A model generated the notes under the pieces. That model saw only the letters and a list, made by a program, of their open reading frames with translations, was not told the origin of the DNA and did no database searches. The position numbers and the translations under genes are program-made. A stretch of 29,120 nucleotides of DNA from JBBIRT01 sp037441725 (GTDB lineage: Bacteria; Desulfobacterota; BSN033; UBA1163), in NCBI GenBank assembly GCA_037441725.1, contig JBBIRT010000022.1, forward strand, positions 1 to 29,120, read 5' to 3'. Positions 15,282 through 22,554 of this stretch are shown one piece after another. Positions within the stretch are counted from its first letter, which is position 1. Each line of letters opens with the position of its first letter.

Positions 15282-16766
15282 ATGAGAAGGAGAACTGATC
15301 GAGGCCTCATTCAGGATGAACCCTTAATCTTTGAACAAGGGAGAAAAGGAAGAAAAGGGTATTCTTTGCCTCAATGGGATGTCGAAAGAATTGAGGCGGA
15401 TCATTTCATTCCTTCTTCCCTTTTAAGGAATCATTGGGAGGGATTACCCCAGTTAAGCGAGATGGATGTGGTCCGTCATTTTACACGTCTCTCGCAATGG
15501 AACTATGGAGTGGATAGTGGGTTATATCCATTGGGTTCCTGTACCATGAAATACAATCCGAAAGTGAACGAAGAAATTGCAAGGATGGCAGGGTTTTCTA
15601 ACCTTCATCCTTACACCCCTGAAGATCTCACCCAGGGGGTATTAAGATTGATGTTCGAACTTCAAAATTTCCTGGCTGAAATCGTTGGGATGGATCAGGT
15701 CACACTTCAACCAGCTGCAGGTGCACAGGGTGAGCTAACGGGTATGATGATGATCAGGGCTTGTCTTCAGGCCCGACAGGAGCGAAGAAAAAAAGTACTG
15801 ATCCCGGATACTGCCCACGGAACCAACTGCTCCACCTCTACAATTGCCTCTTATCAAATGATTGAAGTTAAATCTAACGAAAGCGGGATAATCCCTCTCG
15901 AAAGGATTGTCGAATTGATGGATGAGGAGGTCGCTGCCCTCATGGTGACCAATCCCAATACACTCGGTATTTTTGAAGAAAATTTAGTCAGCATTGCAGA
16001 GATCGTGCATAAAAAAGGAGGATTTGTATATTGTGATGGAGCCAATCTTAATGCCTTGATGGGAATGGTAAAGTTGGGTGATTTGGGGGTTGATGTCGTG
16101 CACATCAATCTCCATAAGACCTTCTCAACACCCCATGGCGGAGGAGGTCCTGGAGCAGGTCCAGTAGCCATTAAGAAAGAATTGTCTCCCTTTCTCCCTA
16201 TTCCCGTGGTAGAAAAACAAGGAGAAATCTACCATTTAAATTACAATCGTCCACAAAGCATTGGTAAGGTGAAAAACTTCTATGGCAATTTTGGAGTCTT
16301 AGTGAAGGCCTATGCCTATATCCTCTCAATGGGGCCAGAAGGATTGAAGCGGGCCAGTGAAATGGCAGTACTTAATGCCAACTATTTGATGAAAAGACTA
16401 AAGGGATATTACCATCTTCCTTATGCTAAACCCTGTATGCATGAATGTGTCTTTACAGATCGATTCCAGGAAAAACATCATATCTCTACCCTTGACATTG
16501 CCAAGAGGCTGATCGATTATGGGTTTCATCCACCCACCATCTACTTTCCCCTTGTTGTTAAGGGAGCATTGATGATGGAGCCAACAGAGTCAGAGAGCAA
16601 AGAAAATATTGACCAATTTATTGAAACGATGATTGGGATTGCTAAAGAGGCAGAAGAGGATCCTGACCTTCTAAGACAGGCTCCTCAGAGAGTCAAGGTA
16701 AGGAGGCTTGACGAAGTCCTGGCAGCAAGAAAACCAAGGTTGAGATGGAAAGGGACTGGGTCCTGA
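15282..16766 (+). CDS. gcvPB: Glycine dehydrogenase (decarboxylating) subunit 2
   Basis: The second P-protein subunit (494 residues) holds the pyridoxal phosphate lysine, K279, in NLHKTFSTPHGGGGPG. YPLGSCTMKYNP and LQPAAGAQGELTG are family motifs. With GcvPA it forms the decarboxylase that feeds lipoyl-GcvH. The start was set at ATG 15282, with AAGGGG 5 bases upstream; an open frame extends upstream into gcvPA but those residues are unconserved. A small hairpin and a short leader reading frame separate it from lipB. In the reverse direction this enzyme would fix CO2 into glycine; direction cannot be judged from sequence. Confidence 0.96.
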   Translation: MRRRTDRGLIQDEPLIFEQGRKGRKGYSLPQWDVERIEADHFIPSSLLRNHWEGLPQLSEMDVVRHFTRLSQWNYGVDSGLYPLGSCTMKYNPKVNEEIARMAGFSNLHPYTPEDLTQGVLRLMFELQNFLAEIVGMDQVTLQPAAGAQGELTGMMMIRACLQARQERRKKVLIPDTAHGTNCSTSTIASYQMIEVKSNESGIIPLERIVELMDEEVAALMVTNPNTLGIFEENLVSIAEIVHKKGGFVYCDGANLNALMGMVKLGDLGVDVVHINLHKTFSTPHGGGGPGAGPVAIKKELSPFLPIPVVEKQGEIYHLNYNRPQSIGKVKNFYGNFGVLVKAYAYILSMGPEGLKRASEMAVLNANYLMKRLKGYYHLPYAKPCMHECVFTDRFQEKHHISTLDIAKRLIDYGFHPPTIYFPLVVKGALMMEPTESESKENIDQFIETMIGIAKEAEEDPDLLRQAPQRVKVRRLDEVLAARKPRLRWKGTGS

Positions 16767-16774
16767 TTCCGATT

Positions 16775-16792
16775 GTGGGTTGAGGAGCCCAC
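16775..16792 (+). other. Small intergenic hairpin after gcvPB
   Basis: GTGGGT (16775-16780) and GCCCAC (16787-16792) can form a 6-bp stem (one G-U pair) with a 6-base loop. No U-run follows, so it probably is not a terminator; it may be a processing or stability element between gcvPB and lipB. Confidence 0.3.
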
Positions 16793-16857
16793 GATGATCG
16801 AAAAATGACCGGATTATAACCCATCAATTACGACAAGGTTTCCAAAGGGGGGACTGA

Positions 16858-16878
16858 ATGGAGTGGATCGCTCCATAA
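16858..16878 (+). CDS. Six-codon leader reading frame before lipB
   Basis: ATG at 16858 opens MEWIAP followed by TAA (16876-16878), one base before the lipB ATG at 16880. It has a strong purine-rich ribosome-binding site (AAAGGGGGGA, ending at 16853), whereas lipB itself has none at the proper distance. Ribosomes ending here could restart on lipB. It might instead be chance next to a displaced lipB start, but no better in-frame lipB start exists upstream. Confidence 0.4.
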   Translation: MEWIAP

Positions 16879-16879
16879 G

Positions 16880-17581
16880 ATGGCGATGGTGACGAATCAA
16901 AAAGGATACATCATAGACTTGGGCCTGATGGATTATCAGAAGGCCTGGGATCTTCAGCATCAACTCTGGTCGAATCGAGTAAAGAATGAGATCCCGGATC
17001 TCATTCTCATCCTCGAACATCCTCATGTCATTACCCTTGGAAGACGTGGAAATCGATCCCACCTGCTCGTCTCTGAAGATTTTTTAAAGAAAATGGGAAT
17101 CTCCATCTTTCATGTGGAGAGGGGGGGGGATGTCACCTATCATGGTCCTGGTCAGATGATTGCCTACCCCATCCTCAATTTAAGGACATATGAATATAAT
17201 CTTCTCCGATACATTGATCAACTTGAAGAAGTCATCATCCGTGGGCTGAGGGATTTTGGAATTGAGGGAAGAAGAGATTCTATGAATCGAGGCGTGTGGG
17301 TCAATGACGAAAAGATTGCCTCACTGGGTTTAGCTATTAAACACTGGGTTTCCTATCATGGTTTTGCGTTAAACTATCAGACGGATTTGAAATTTTTTGA
17401 CATGATTCATCCTTGCGGCCTCGAAGGAAAAAGGATGACCTCTATGGCAAAAATCCTTGGAAAAGAGATCCCTAAAGAAGAATTGGTTAAAAAGATAATC
17501 TTCCACTTTGAAGAGGTCTTTGAAAAGGAGTGGCAGAAGAGAAGGTTAGAGGAGATTTTATGTCAAAACCCCCTTGGTTGA
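16880..17581 (+). CDS. lipB: Lipoyl(octanoyl) transferase LipB
   Basis: LipB moves octanoate from octanoyl-ACP to the lysine of lipoyl domains such as GcvH. The 233-residue protein has the motif RGGDVTYHGPGQ (81-92), K145 in DEKIASLG and the nucleophile C179 in HPCGLEGKRMTS, forming the Cys/Lys pair of the family. WVSYHGFALN (156-165) is also characteristic. The ATG at 16880 lacks a good ribosome-binding site; an alternative ATG is two codons on. A six-codon leader frame ends just before it. The 3' end overlaps lipA by 22 bases. With LipA it matures GcvH made from the same operon. Confidence 0.96.
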   Translation: MAMVTNQKGYIIDLGLMDYQKAWDLQHQLWSNRVKNEIPDLILILEHPHVITLGRRGNRSHLLVSEDFLKKMGISIFHVERGGDVTYHGPGQMIAYPILNLRTYEYNLLRYIDQLEEVIIRGLRDFGIEGRRDSMNRGVWVNDEKIASLGLAIKHWVSYHGFALNYQTDLKFFDMIHPCGLEGKRMTSMAKILGKEIPKEELVKKIIFHFEEVFEKEWQKRRLEEILCQNPLG

Positions 17582-18438
17582 AGAAAAGACTTCCTCCTTA
17601 TCAAGACCTTGCGAAGGTGAAGTCCATCTTGGAGAGAGGAGCTCTTCATACAGTCTGCGAGGAGGCTCGTTGTCCAAACCTGGGGGAGTGTTTTTCCCAA
17701 GGCACAGCAACCTTTCTCATCCTTGGAGAAGTCTGTACTCGAAATTGTGGATTCTGCGCTGTCGAGCATGGAATTCCATCTCCCCCTGATGAGACCGAAC
17801 CCCAGAGAATTGCAAAAGCGGTTCGTGAGATGGGCATTCGATATGCTGTCATTACCTCAGTGACCCGGGATGACCTCTCTGATGGAGGAGCCTCGCTTTT
17901 TAGTCAAACGATTCGATTAATTAAAAAGATAGATCATCATATAAAGATAGAAGTCTTAATTCCTGATTTTAAAGGAGACCCCTCAGCCTTAGAACAAGTC
18001 CTTAGGGCCTCTCCAGATGTCATGAATCACAATATCGAAACCATCTCCCGTCTTTATCCTTCCGTCCGGCCCCAGGCGGATTATCACCGATCCCTTTCTT
18101 TGTTAAAACAATCCAAAAAAAGTCGTCCCCATCTCTTAACGAAGTCAGGTTTCATGCTCGGGCTGGGGGAGACAAAGGCTGAGGTTTTAGAACTCCTCGA
18201 GGATCTGAGGAAAGTAGGATGCGATTTCTTAACCATTGGCCAATACCTTCAACCCCGTCCAGATTGTCTTCCTGTTGTTCAATTCATCCCTCCAGAGGAA
18301 TTCGAAGAATATAAGAAGAAAGCTGAAGAGATGGGTTTCAGGGCCGTTGCCTCAGGTCCCTTCGTTAGAAGCTCTTTTCATGCTTTTGAGATGTTTGAAG
18401 AAGGTAATCTTTATAAAAGAGAATCCCTTCGGGGATGA
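17560..18438 (+). CDS. lipA: Lipoyl synthase LipA
   Basis: LipA is a radical SAM enzyme that inserts two sulfurs into protein-bound octanoate. At 292 residues it shows both iron-sulfur sites: the auxiliary cluster C33, C38 and C44 (CEEARCPNLGEC) with the C-terminal serine motif RSSFHA (270-275), and the radical SAM cluster C59, C63 and C66 (CTRNCGFC). The start at 17560 was chosen for AGAGGAG, 5 bases upstream; a GTG ten codons earlier lies within lipB and lacks support. It overlaps lipB by 22 bases in another frame, so the pair is coupled. Its stop codon sits in the first unit of a decamer tandem repeat shared with the start of the next gene. Confidence 0.97.
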   Translation: MSKPPWLKKRLPPYQDLAKVKSILERGALHTVCEEARCPNLGECFSQGTATFLILGEVCTRNCGFCAVEHGIPSPPDETEPQRIAKAVREMGIRYAVITSVTRDDLSDGGASLFSQTIRLIKKIDHHIKIEVLIPDFKGDPSALEQVLRASPDVMNHNIETISRLYPSVRPQADYHRSLSLLKQSKKSRPHLLTKSGFMLGLGETKAEVLELLEDLRKVGCDFLTIGQYLQPRPDCLPVVQFIPPEEFEEYKKKAEEMGFRAVASGPFVRSSFHAFEMFEEGNLYKRESLRG

Positions 18439-18460
18439 AAGGGGATGAAAGGGGATGAAA
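18431..18460 (+). repeat. Three perfect tandem copies of a 10-base unit at the lipA-patatin junction
   Basis: GGGGATGAAA occurs three times in a row (18431-18440, 18441-18450, 18451-18460), followed by the degenerate AAAGGGATGA. Each unit has a purine-rich ribosome-binding-like run and an ATG. The first unit holds the lipA stop (TGA 18436-18438) and the third the ATG 18455 of the next gene. Because 10 is not a multiple of three, the ATGs lie in different frames; those at 18435 and 18445 close after a few codons. Confidence 0.9.
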
Positions 18461-19393
18461 AAAGGGATGAACCATAAATTTAAGACATTAATGCTTCTCA
18501 TCATGATTATGATACAAAACATCTCCTGTACCCTATTTAAAGAAACTCAACCATCTCAATTGACTCCCATCGAGAAACCAACATCGTTGCCTCCCCCAAA
18601 ACCCGCCAAGATTGCGTTGGTTTTAGGAGCAGGTTCCTCGAAAGGGTTTGCCCATATTGGAGTTCTCAAAATCCTTGAAACCAATAAAATCCCCATTCAC
18701 ATGATCGTCGGGACAAGTGTTGGGAGTGTGGTGGGTAGCCTTTATGCCTTTGGCCTCGATGCCTTCTCTCTCCAAAAACTTTCTTTTACCGTCCAAAAAG
18801 AGGATATTGTGGACCTTCTCTATCTTCCTAACAATGGCTTCATTAAAGGGGAGAAGCTCGAAGAATTTGTGAATAAACAGGTGAATTTTACCCCTCTTGA
18901 AAAATTAAAAATTCCTTTCTATGTAGTGGCCACCGATCTGGAAAACGGACATGAGACAGTTTTCGTAAAAGGGAATACGGGAATGGCGGTAAGGGCAAGT
19001 TGTTCCATCCCAGGGATCTTCAGACCTGTCAAAATCTTGGATAGAATTTATGTTGATGGAGGAGTGGTAAGCCCTGTGGCGGTTGAGGTCGCTAAAAGAA
19101 ATGGAGCGGATGTAGTCATTGCAGTGGATATTTCATCTGGGATTGAACGAGCTCAACCCGAAGGTACGATCGAGACCATCCTCCAATCGATTAATATCAT
19201 GTATTCAAAGCTTGGATCAATTCAACTGGCTCAGGCGGATGTCATCATCAAACCCAAAGTAGGCCATATTGGATCGGCTGATTTCTCAAAAAGACATGAG
19301 GCAATCCTTGAAGGAGAAAAGGCAGCTCTTGAAGCCTTACCCCAAATCAACCAAATCCTCCATCGTCTGAGGGAGGAAGGAAGATTGGAGTAA
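18455..19393 (+). CDS. Patatin-like phospholipase, putative lipoprotein (RssA/NTE type)
   Basis: This 312-residue patatin-fold serine hydrolase probably cleaves acyl esters of membrane lipids. The glycine-rich oxyanion loop GAGSSKGFAHIG (58-69), nucleophile S88 in GTSVG and the catalytic aspartate D201 in DGG form the Ser-Asp dyad. The N terminus is a hydrophobic stretch ending in NISC, with C25 a plausible though imperfect lipoprotein cysteine, followed by a proline-rich linker (36-50). The enzyme would therefore be anchored in the envelope. The start is ambiguous: ATG 18455 lies in the last unit of a tandem repeat and a second in-frame ATG is at 18467. It ends the gcvH operon. A link to lipoylation is not obvious; it may only share the transcript. 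It converges with the hybrid kinase gene, 22 bases apart. Confidence 0.88.
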   Translation: MKKGMNHKFKTLMLLIMIMIQNISCTLFKETQPSQLTPIEKPTSLPPPKPAKIALVLGAGSSKGFAHIGVLKILETNKIPIHMIVGTSVGSVVGSLYAFGLDAFSLQKLSFTVQKEDIVDLLYLPNNGFIKGEKLEEFVNKQVNFTPLEKLKIPFYVVATDLENGHETVFVKGNTGMAVRASCSIPGIFRPVKILDRIYVDGGVVSPVAVEVAKRNGADVVIAVDISSGIERAQPEGTIETILQSINIMYSKLGSIQLAQADVIIKPKVGHIGSADFSKRHEAILEGEKAALEALPQINQILHRLREEGRLE

Positions 19394-19415
19394 AATTTTG
19401 AATGCAAAGTTGGAA

Positions 19416-21581
19416 TCACGAATGTCCATCCAACACCTCACGGATTTTGTGAGTCAATATATTTGCAGTAAAAGGTTTTTGAAGGAAAGCGGTCCCTTCT
19501 CCCAATACCCCGTGGCGAATGATGGCATCGTTGGTATAGCCAGAGATATAAAGGATCTTTATCTCAGGCCTCAGAATCTTCATACAATCTACCAATTCTC
19601 TTCCACTCATCCCTGGCATGACCACATCCGTAACCATCAAATGAATCGGTTGGGATCTGTATTCTTGTGCGATTCGCAAGGCATTTTCACCCCCTGAGGC
19701 CTCCAAGACATGGTAGCCATTTCTTTCCAGGATCATCCGTACTAAACCTCGAACCATCTCCTCATCCTCCACCAATAAGATGGTTTCCGTCCCCCGAACC
19801 GTCTTTTTGGAATCAGGGGTTGACTCCAACGACTCAACCATATCCTCAATCACGGGAAAATAGATTTTAAAGGTTGTCCCCTGGCCAGGCTCGCTATAAA
19901 CCCAGATATATCCTTCGCTTTGTTTGACAATCCCATAAACCGTAGATAGCCCGAGCCCAGTCCCCCTTCCCTTCTCCTTGGTGGTAAAGAAGGGTTCAAA
20001 GATCCTCTCTTTCACCTCTGGGGTCATGCCCGCACCGGTATCACTGATTGAGATCATGACATAATGACCTGGTTTCACCCCGAGGTGGGTTCGAGTATAG
20101 TATTCGTCCAATTCAGCATTGGCTGTTTCGATCGTCAGTCTTCCACCCTTTGGCATCGCATCTCTGGCATTGACCACCAGGTTGAGGACCACTTGTTCAA
20201 TCTGGCCTGGATCAGCCTTAATCCTTCCTAACTTCTCGTCCATTTTGGTAACAAGCTCAATGTCCTCACCAATCAATCGTCGGAGCATCTTATCCAGATT
20301 GGCCACCAATTGATTGAGGTCCAATATCTTGGGTTGAAGGACTTGCTTTCTACTGAAGGCCAGGAGTTGACGGGTCAGGGTGGATGCCCTTTCAGCTGCC
20401 CTTTTAATCTCAATGACATCTCCATATAAGGAATCCTCCTCATTGAGTTGGCTCAACATGAGGTCACTATAACCTGTAATGATGGTGAGTAGATTATTAA
20501 AGTCATGGGCCACACCGCCTGCCAACTGCCCGATGGCCTCCATCTTCTGGGCCTGTTGAAGCTGTTCCTGCAGGGAAATCCTCTCTTCTTCCGCCCTCTT
20601 TCTTTCAACAATCTCTTCCTTCAAGGCCTCATTGATTCTGGCCAATTCTTCAGTCCTTTTTCGGACCCTCTCTTCTAACTCGTCATGGGCTTTCTGGAGG
20701 GCCTCCTCCATCCGCTTTCGCTCATTGATCTCTTGGAGCATCTTTTGGTTGGCTATCGTCAACTCAGCATTACGCTCCTCAACTTTGTCTTGATAGGCCT
20801 TTAACCGGTCAAGCATATGGTTAAAGGCTAAAGAGAGGTCAGAGATCTCATCATGGGTTTCAATCTCTATGGAATGATCAAACTTTCCCTCAGCGATTTC
20901 TTGTGCCATCCATCTTAATTTCTTGATGGGAAGGGTGATCCTTTTAGTAATATATAAAGTGAGACCCACCCCTACAAAGACAATAAAAGAGGTGAAGAAT
21001 AAGTTGGATAATAGAAATTGGCTAATGGTCTTTTGTAAATGCTCTTGGGTTAGACCCACTTGCACATATCCGATGACTTTGGGGTTAGCTCTCTCTTTGT
21101 CAAGGTTAAATATTTCTAAGGTCCTATCCGAATGATCACCGATGACAGGAACTTGGAAATCGATATAAAATTTTCGGTCCTGACGATTAATAAATTTTTG
21201 ATAAAGGATTTGATTTGGTGAGTTCAATTTTTCATGAAGAAGTTCAGGGGGAAAGATCATGGTTGACTTAAAAAATTTATAAACCAGAGGAATCTTTTTC
21301 TTATTAAAGATGAATAAATATGCCATATTCGGATCAAATTCCAAGCCTTTAACCAGGCGTGAAAGAGACACCCAGTCCTCAGTATAGATGCCATATTCAC
21401 TATTCTGAGACATCATGTTGGCAATAATTTTGCCGTGATTAAGTAATTCCTGGTTCGTCTTTTTGATTTCTCCCCAAATGATGAAAAAAGTAATTCCCAG
21501 GGATGTGGCTAAAATCAATGAAATCGTTAAAAGATTAAATTTAGTTGATAGCTTTATTCTCTTATTTCTTTTAAGATCCAT
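19416..21581 (-). CDS. Membrane hybrid sensor histidine kinase with HAMP and receiver domain
   Basis: This 721-residue kinase has one transmembrane helix at about 15-37, a periplasmic sensor region of about 150 residues (38-187, CHASE- or Cache-like but not identified), a second helix (188-212) and a HAMP domain (213-265). A long coiled coil follows (265-345). HisKA has phospho-acceptor H359 (GGVAHDFNN), and the ATPase domain shows N471 in LVVNARDAM, DTGAGM and FFTTKEKGRGTGLGLS. The C-terminal receiver (about 600-720) has the phospho-acceptor D652 (TDVVMPG) and K702. It lacks an output domain, so another protein must act downstream. It is last in a unit with the TonB receptor and a periplasmic binding protein 10 bases upstream, suggesting that its sensor reads ligand-bound binding protein. 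That is inference. A terminator-like hairpin precedes it. Confidence 0.93.
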   Translation of the reverse strand: MDLKRNKRIKLSTKFNLLTISLILATSLGITFFIIWGEIKKTNQELLNHGKIIANMMSQNSEYGIYTEDWVSLSRLVKGLEFDPNMAYLFIFNKKKIPLVYKFFKSTMIFPPELLHEKLNSPNQILYQKFINRQDRKFYIDFQVPVIGDHSDRTLEIFNLDKERANPKVIGYVQVGLTQEHLQKTISQFLLSNLFFTSFIVFVGVGLTLYITKRITLPIKKLRWMAQEIAEGKFDHSIEIETHDEISDLSLAFNHMLDRLKAYQDKVEERNAELTIANQKMLQEINERKRMEEALQKAHDELEERVRKRTEELARINEALKEEIVERKRAEEERISLQEQLQQAQKMEAIGQLAGGVAHDFNNLLTIITGYSDLMLSQLNEEDSLYGDVIEIKRAAERASTLTRQLLAFSRKQVLQPKILDLNQLVANLDKMLRRLIGEDIELVTKMDEKLGRIKADPGQIEQVVLNLVVNARDAMPKGGRLTIETANAELDEYYTRTHLGVKPGHYVMISISDTGAGMTPEVKERIFEPFFTTKEKGRGTGLGLSTVYGIVKQSEGYIWVYSEPGQGTTFKIYFPVIEDMVESLESTPDSKKTVRGTETILLVEDEEMVRGLVRMILERNGYHVLEASGGENALRIAQEYRSQPIHLMVTDVVMPGMSGRELVDCMKILRPEIKILYISGYTNDAIIRHGVLGEGTAFLQKPFTANILTHKIREVLDGHS

Positions 21582-21591
21582 AACTGCTACC

Positions 21592-22554
21592 CTAAAAAAT
21601 CTGAGAAGCTTCTCGGATCACCTTCTCAGAGATCTTAATTTTCATCTGTTCTGCTGTTTTAAGATTCAAAGAATAGATCACCTTTCTGGGAGGTTTGGGA
21701 GAAATTGAATTCCCTCTCACCCCATTCAATAAACCAAGGGCCATCTCACCACACTGCACTCCTAAATCAATATAATCAGCTTCTAAAGCATAAAGTGCGC
21801 CTGCCTTCACCCAGGTTGATGAAAGTCCCTCAAAGGGAATCGATTCTCTGAAAGAGAATAGAAGGATATGTTTAGCGGTCTGTGGATTCAACACCAGCTC
21901 ATCGGGTATCCCCCATAGGACTTCCACCTCCTTTGCTAAACGATTCAATGTATAAGGCAAAGCTTGGGGGGTATGGACTTCATTGGCCTTAAGATGGAAT
22001 CCCATTTTCGGGGCAACCCTTAAAGCATTTTCTATCATGGCCTGATTCTCCTTAGGATGATAGATCACGCCTACGGTTCTGATGTCTGGCAGGATTTGTC
22101 GCAACCATTTAAACTGGGTCTCTGCAGGAAATTCGAGGAAGACCCCTGTTCCATTTGATGATGCCTTAAGAAGTTTTGGCCTCAAAATCATCCCAGCAAG
22201 GATAGGGATATCCTTTACTTCTTTGAGAGTGGCTTCAGTGGTGAGGGACCCTATAGTAAAAATTAAATGGGGTCTATTCATCTTAATTTTCTGAATGGCC
22301 TGTCCAACCCCTTCAGGATTCCCTTCCAGAGGATAGAGGTCATAATAAGCTGAAATCCCTTTGCCTCGAAGATAACTTTGAAAACCATCCAATACTTCAT
22401 TAAAAGGCCAACCTGGATCACTGAGGAATACAGAAATTCTAAAGCTTCCAGCTTCTGCATCATGCCTGGAAATCCCGAAGATGAAGATCACCATCACCCC
22501 TAAGATCGTCAGGAATATTATTTTCAATGTGGAGATAGTCAATTTTCCTCTCAA
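21592..22554 (-). CDS. Periplasmic ABC-type substrate-binding protein (PF04392-like)
   Basis: The 320-residue protein has an N-terminal hydrophobic signal (about 10-28) with a possible AEA cleavage site at 33-35 and a two-lobed periplasmic-binding fold. Motifs such as IFTIGSLTTEATL and GVIYHPKENQAMIENA, and the TVGVIY segment, match the ABC_sub_bind family (PF04392), whose relatives include tryptophan-binding TrpX. The ligand is unknown. No permease or ATPase gene lies nearby, so it may act as a sensor component rather than a transporter part. The TTG start follows the receptor stop directly. AGAGGA lies inside the first codons, so a TTG at codon 5 could be the real start. The last codons form a terminator-like hairpin. 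Confidence 0.85.
   Translation of the reverse strand: MRGKLTISTLKIIFLTILGVMVIFIFGISRHDAEAGSFRISVFLSDPGWPFNEVLDGFQSYLRGKGISAYYDLYPLEGNPEGVGQAIQKIKMNRPHLIFTIGSLTTEATLKEVKDIPILAGMILRPKLLKASSNGTGVFLEFPAETQFKWLRQILPDIRTVGVIYHPKENQAMIENALRVAPKMGFHLKANEVHTPQALPYTLNRLAKEVEVLWGIPDELVLNPQTAKHILLFSFRESIPFEGLSSTWVKAGALYALEADYIDLGVQCGEMALGLLNGVRGNSISPKPPRKVIYSLNLKTAEQMKIKISEKVIREASQIF
21594..21630 (-). terminator. Terminator-like hairpin between binding-protein and kinase genes
   Basis: On the minus strand, TCTGAGAAG (21622-21630) pairs perfectly with CTTCTCAGA (21600-21608) around a 13-base loop and is followed at once by six U (21594-21599). It overlaps the last codons and stop of the binding-protein gene and precedes the kinase ATG at 21581. 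It has the form of an intrinsic terminator; inside an operon it would act as a leaky attenuator lowering kinase expression. Confidence 0.6.

Noticed and set aside
19409..19434. GTTGGA / TCCAAC hairpin as terminator of the membrane hybrid kinase gene
   Set aside because: The 6-bp stem has a 14-base loop and is followed by only three U residues; too weak to call.
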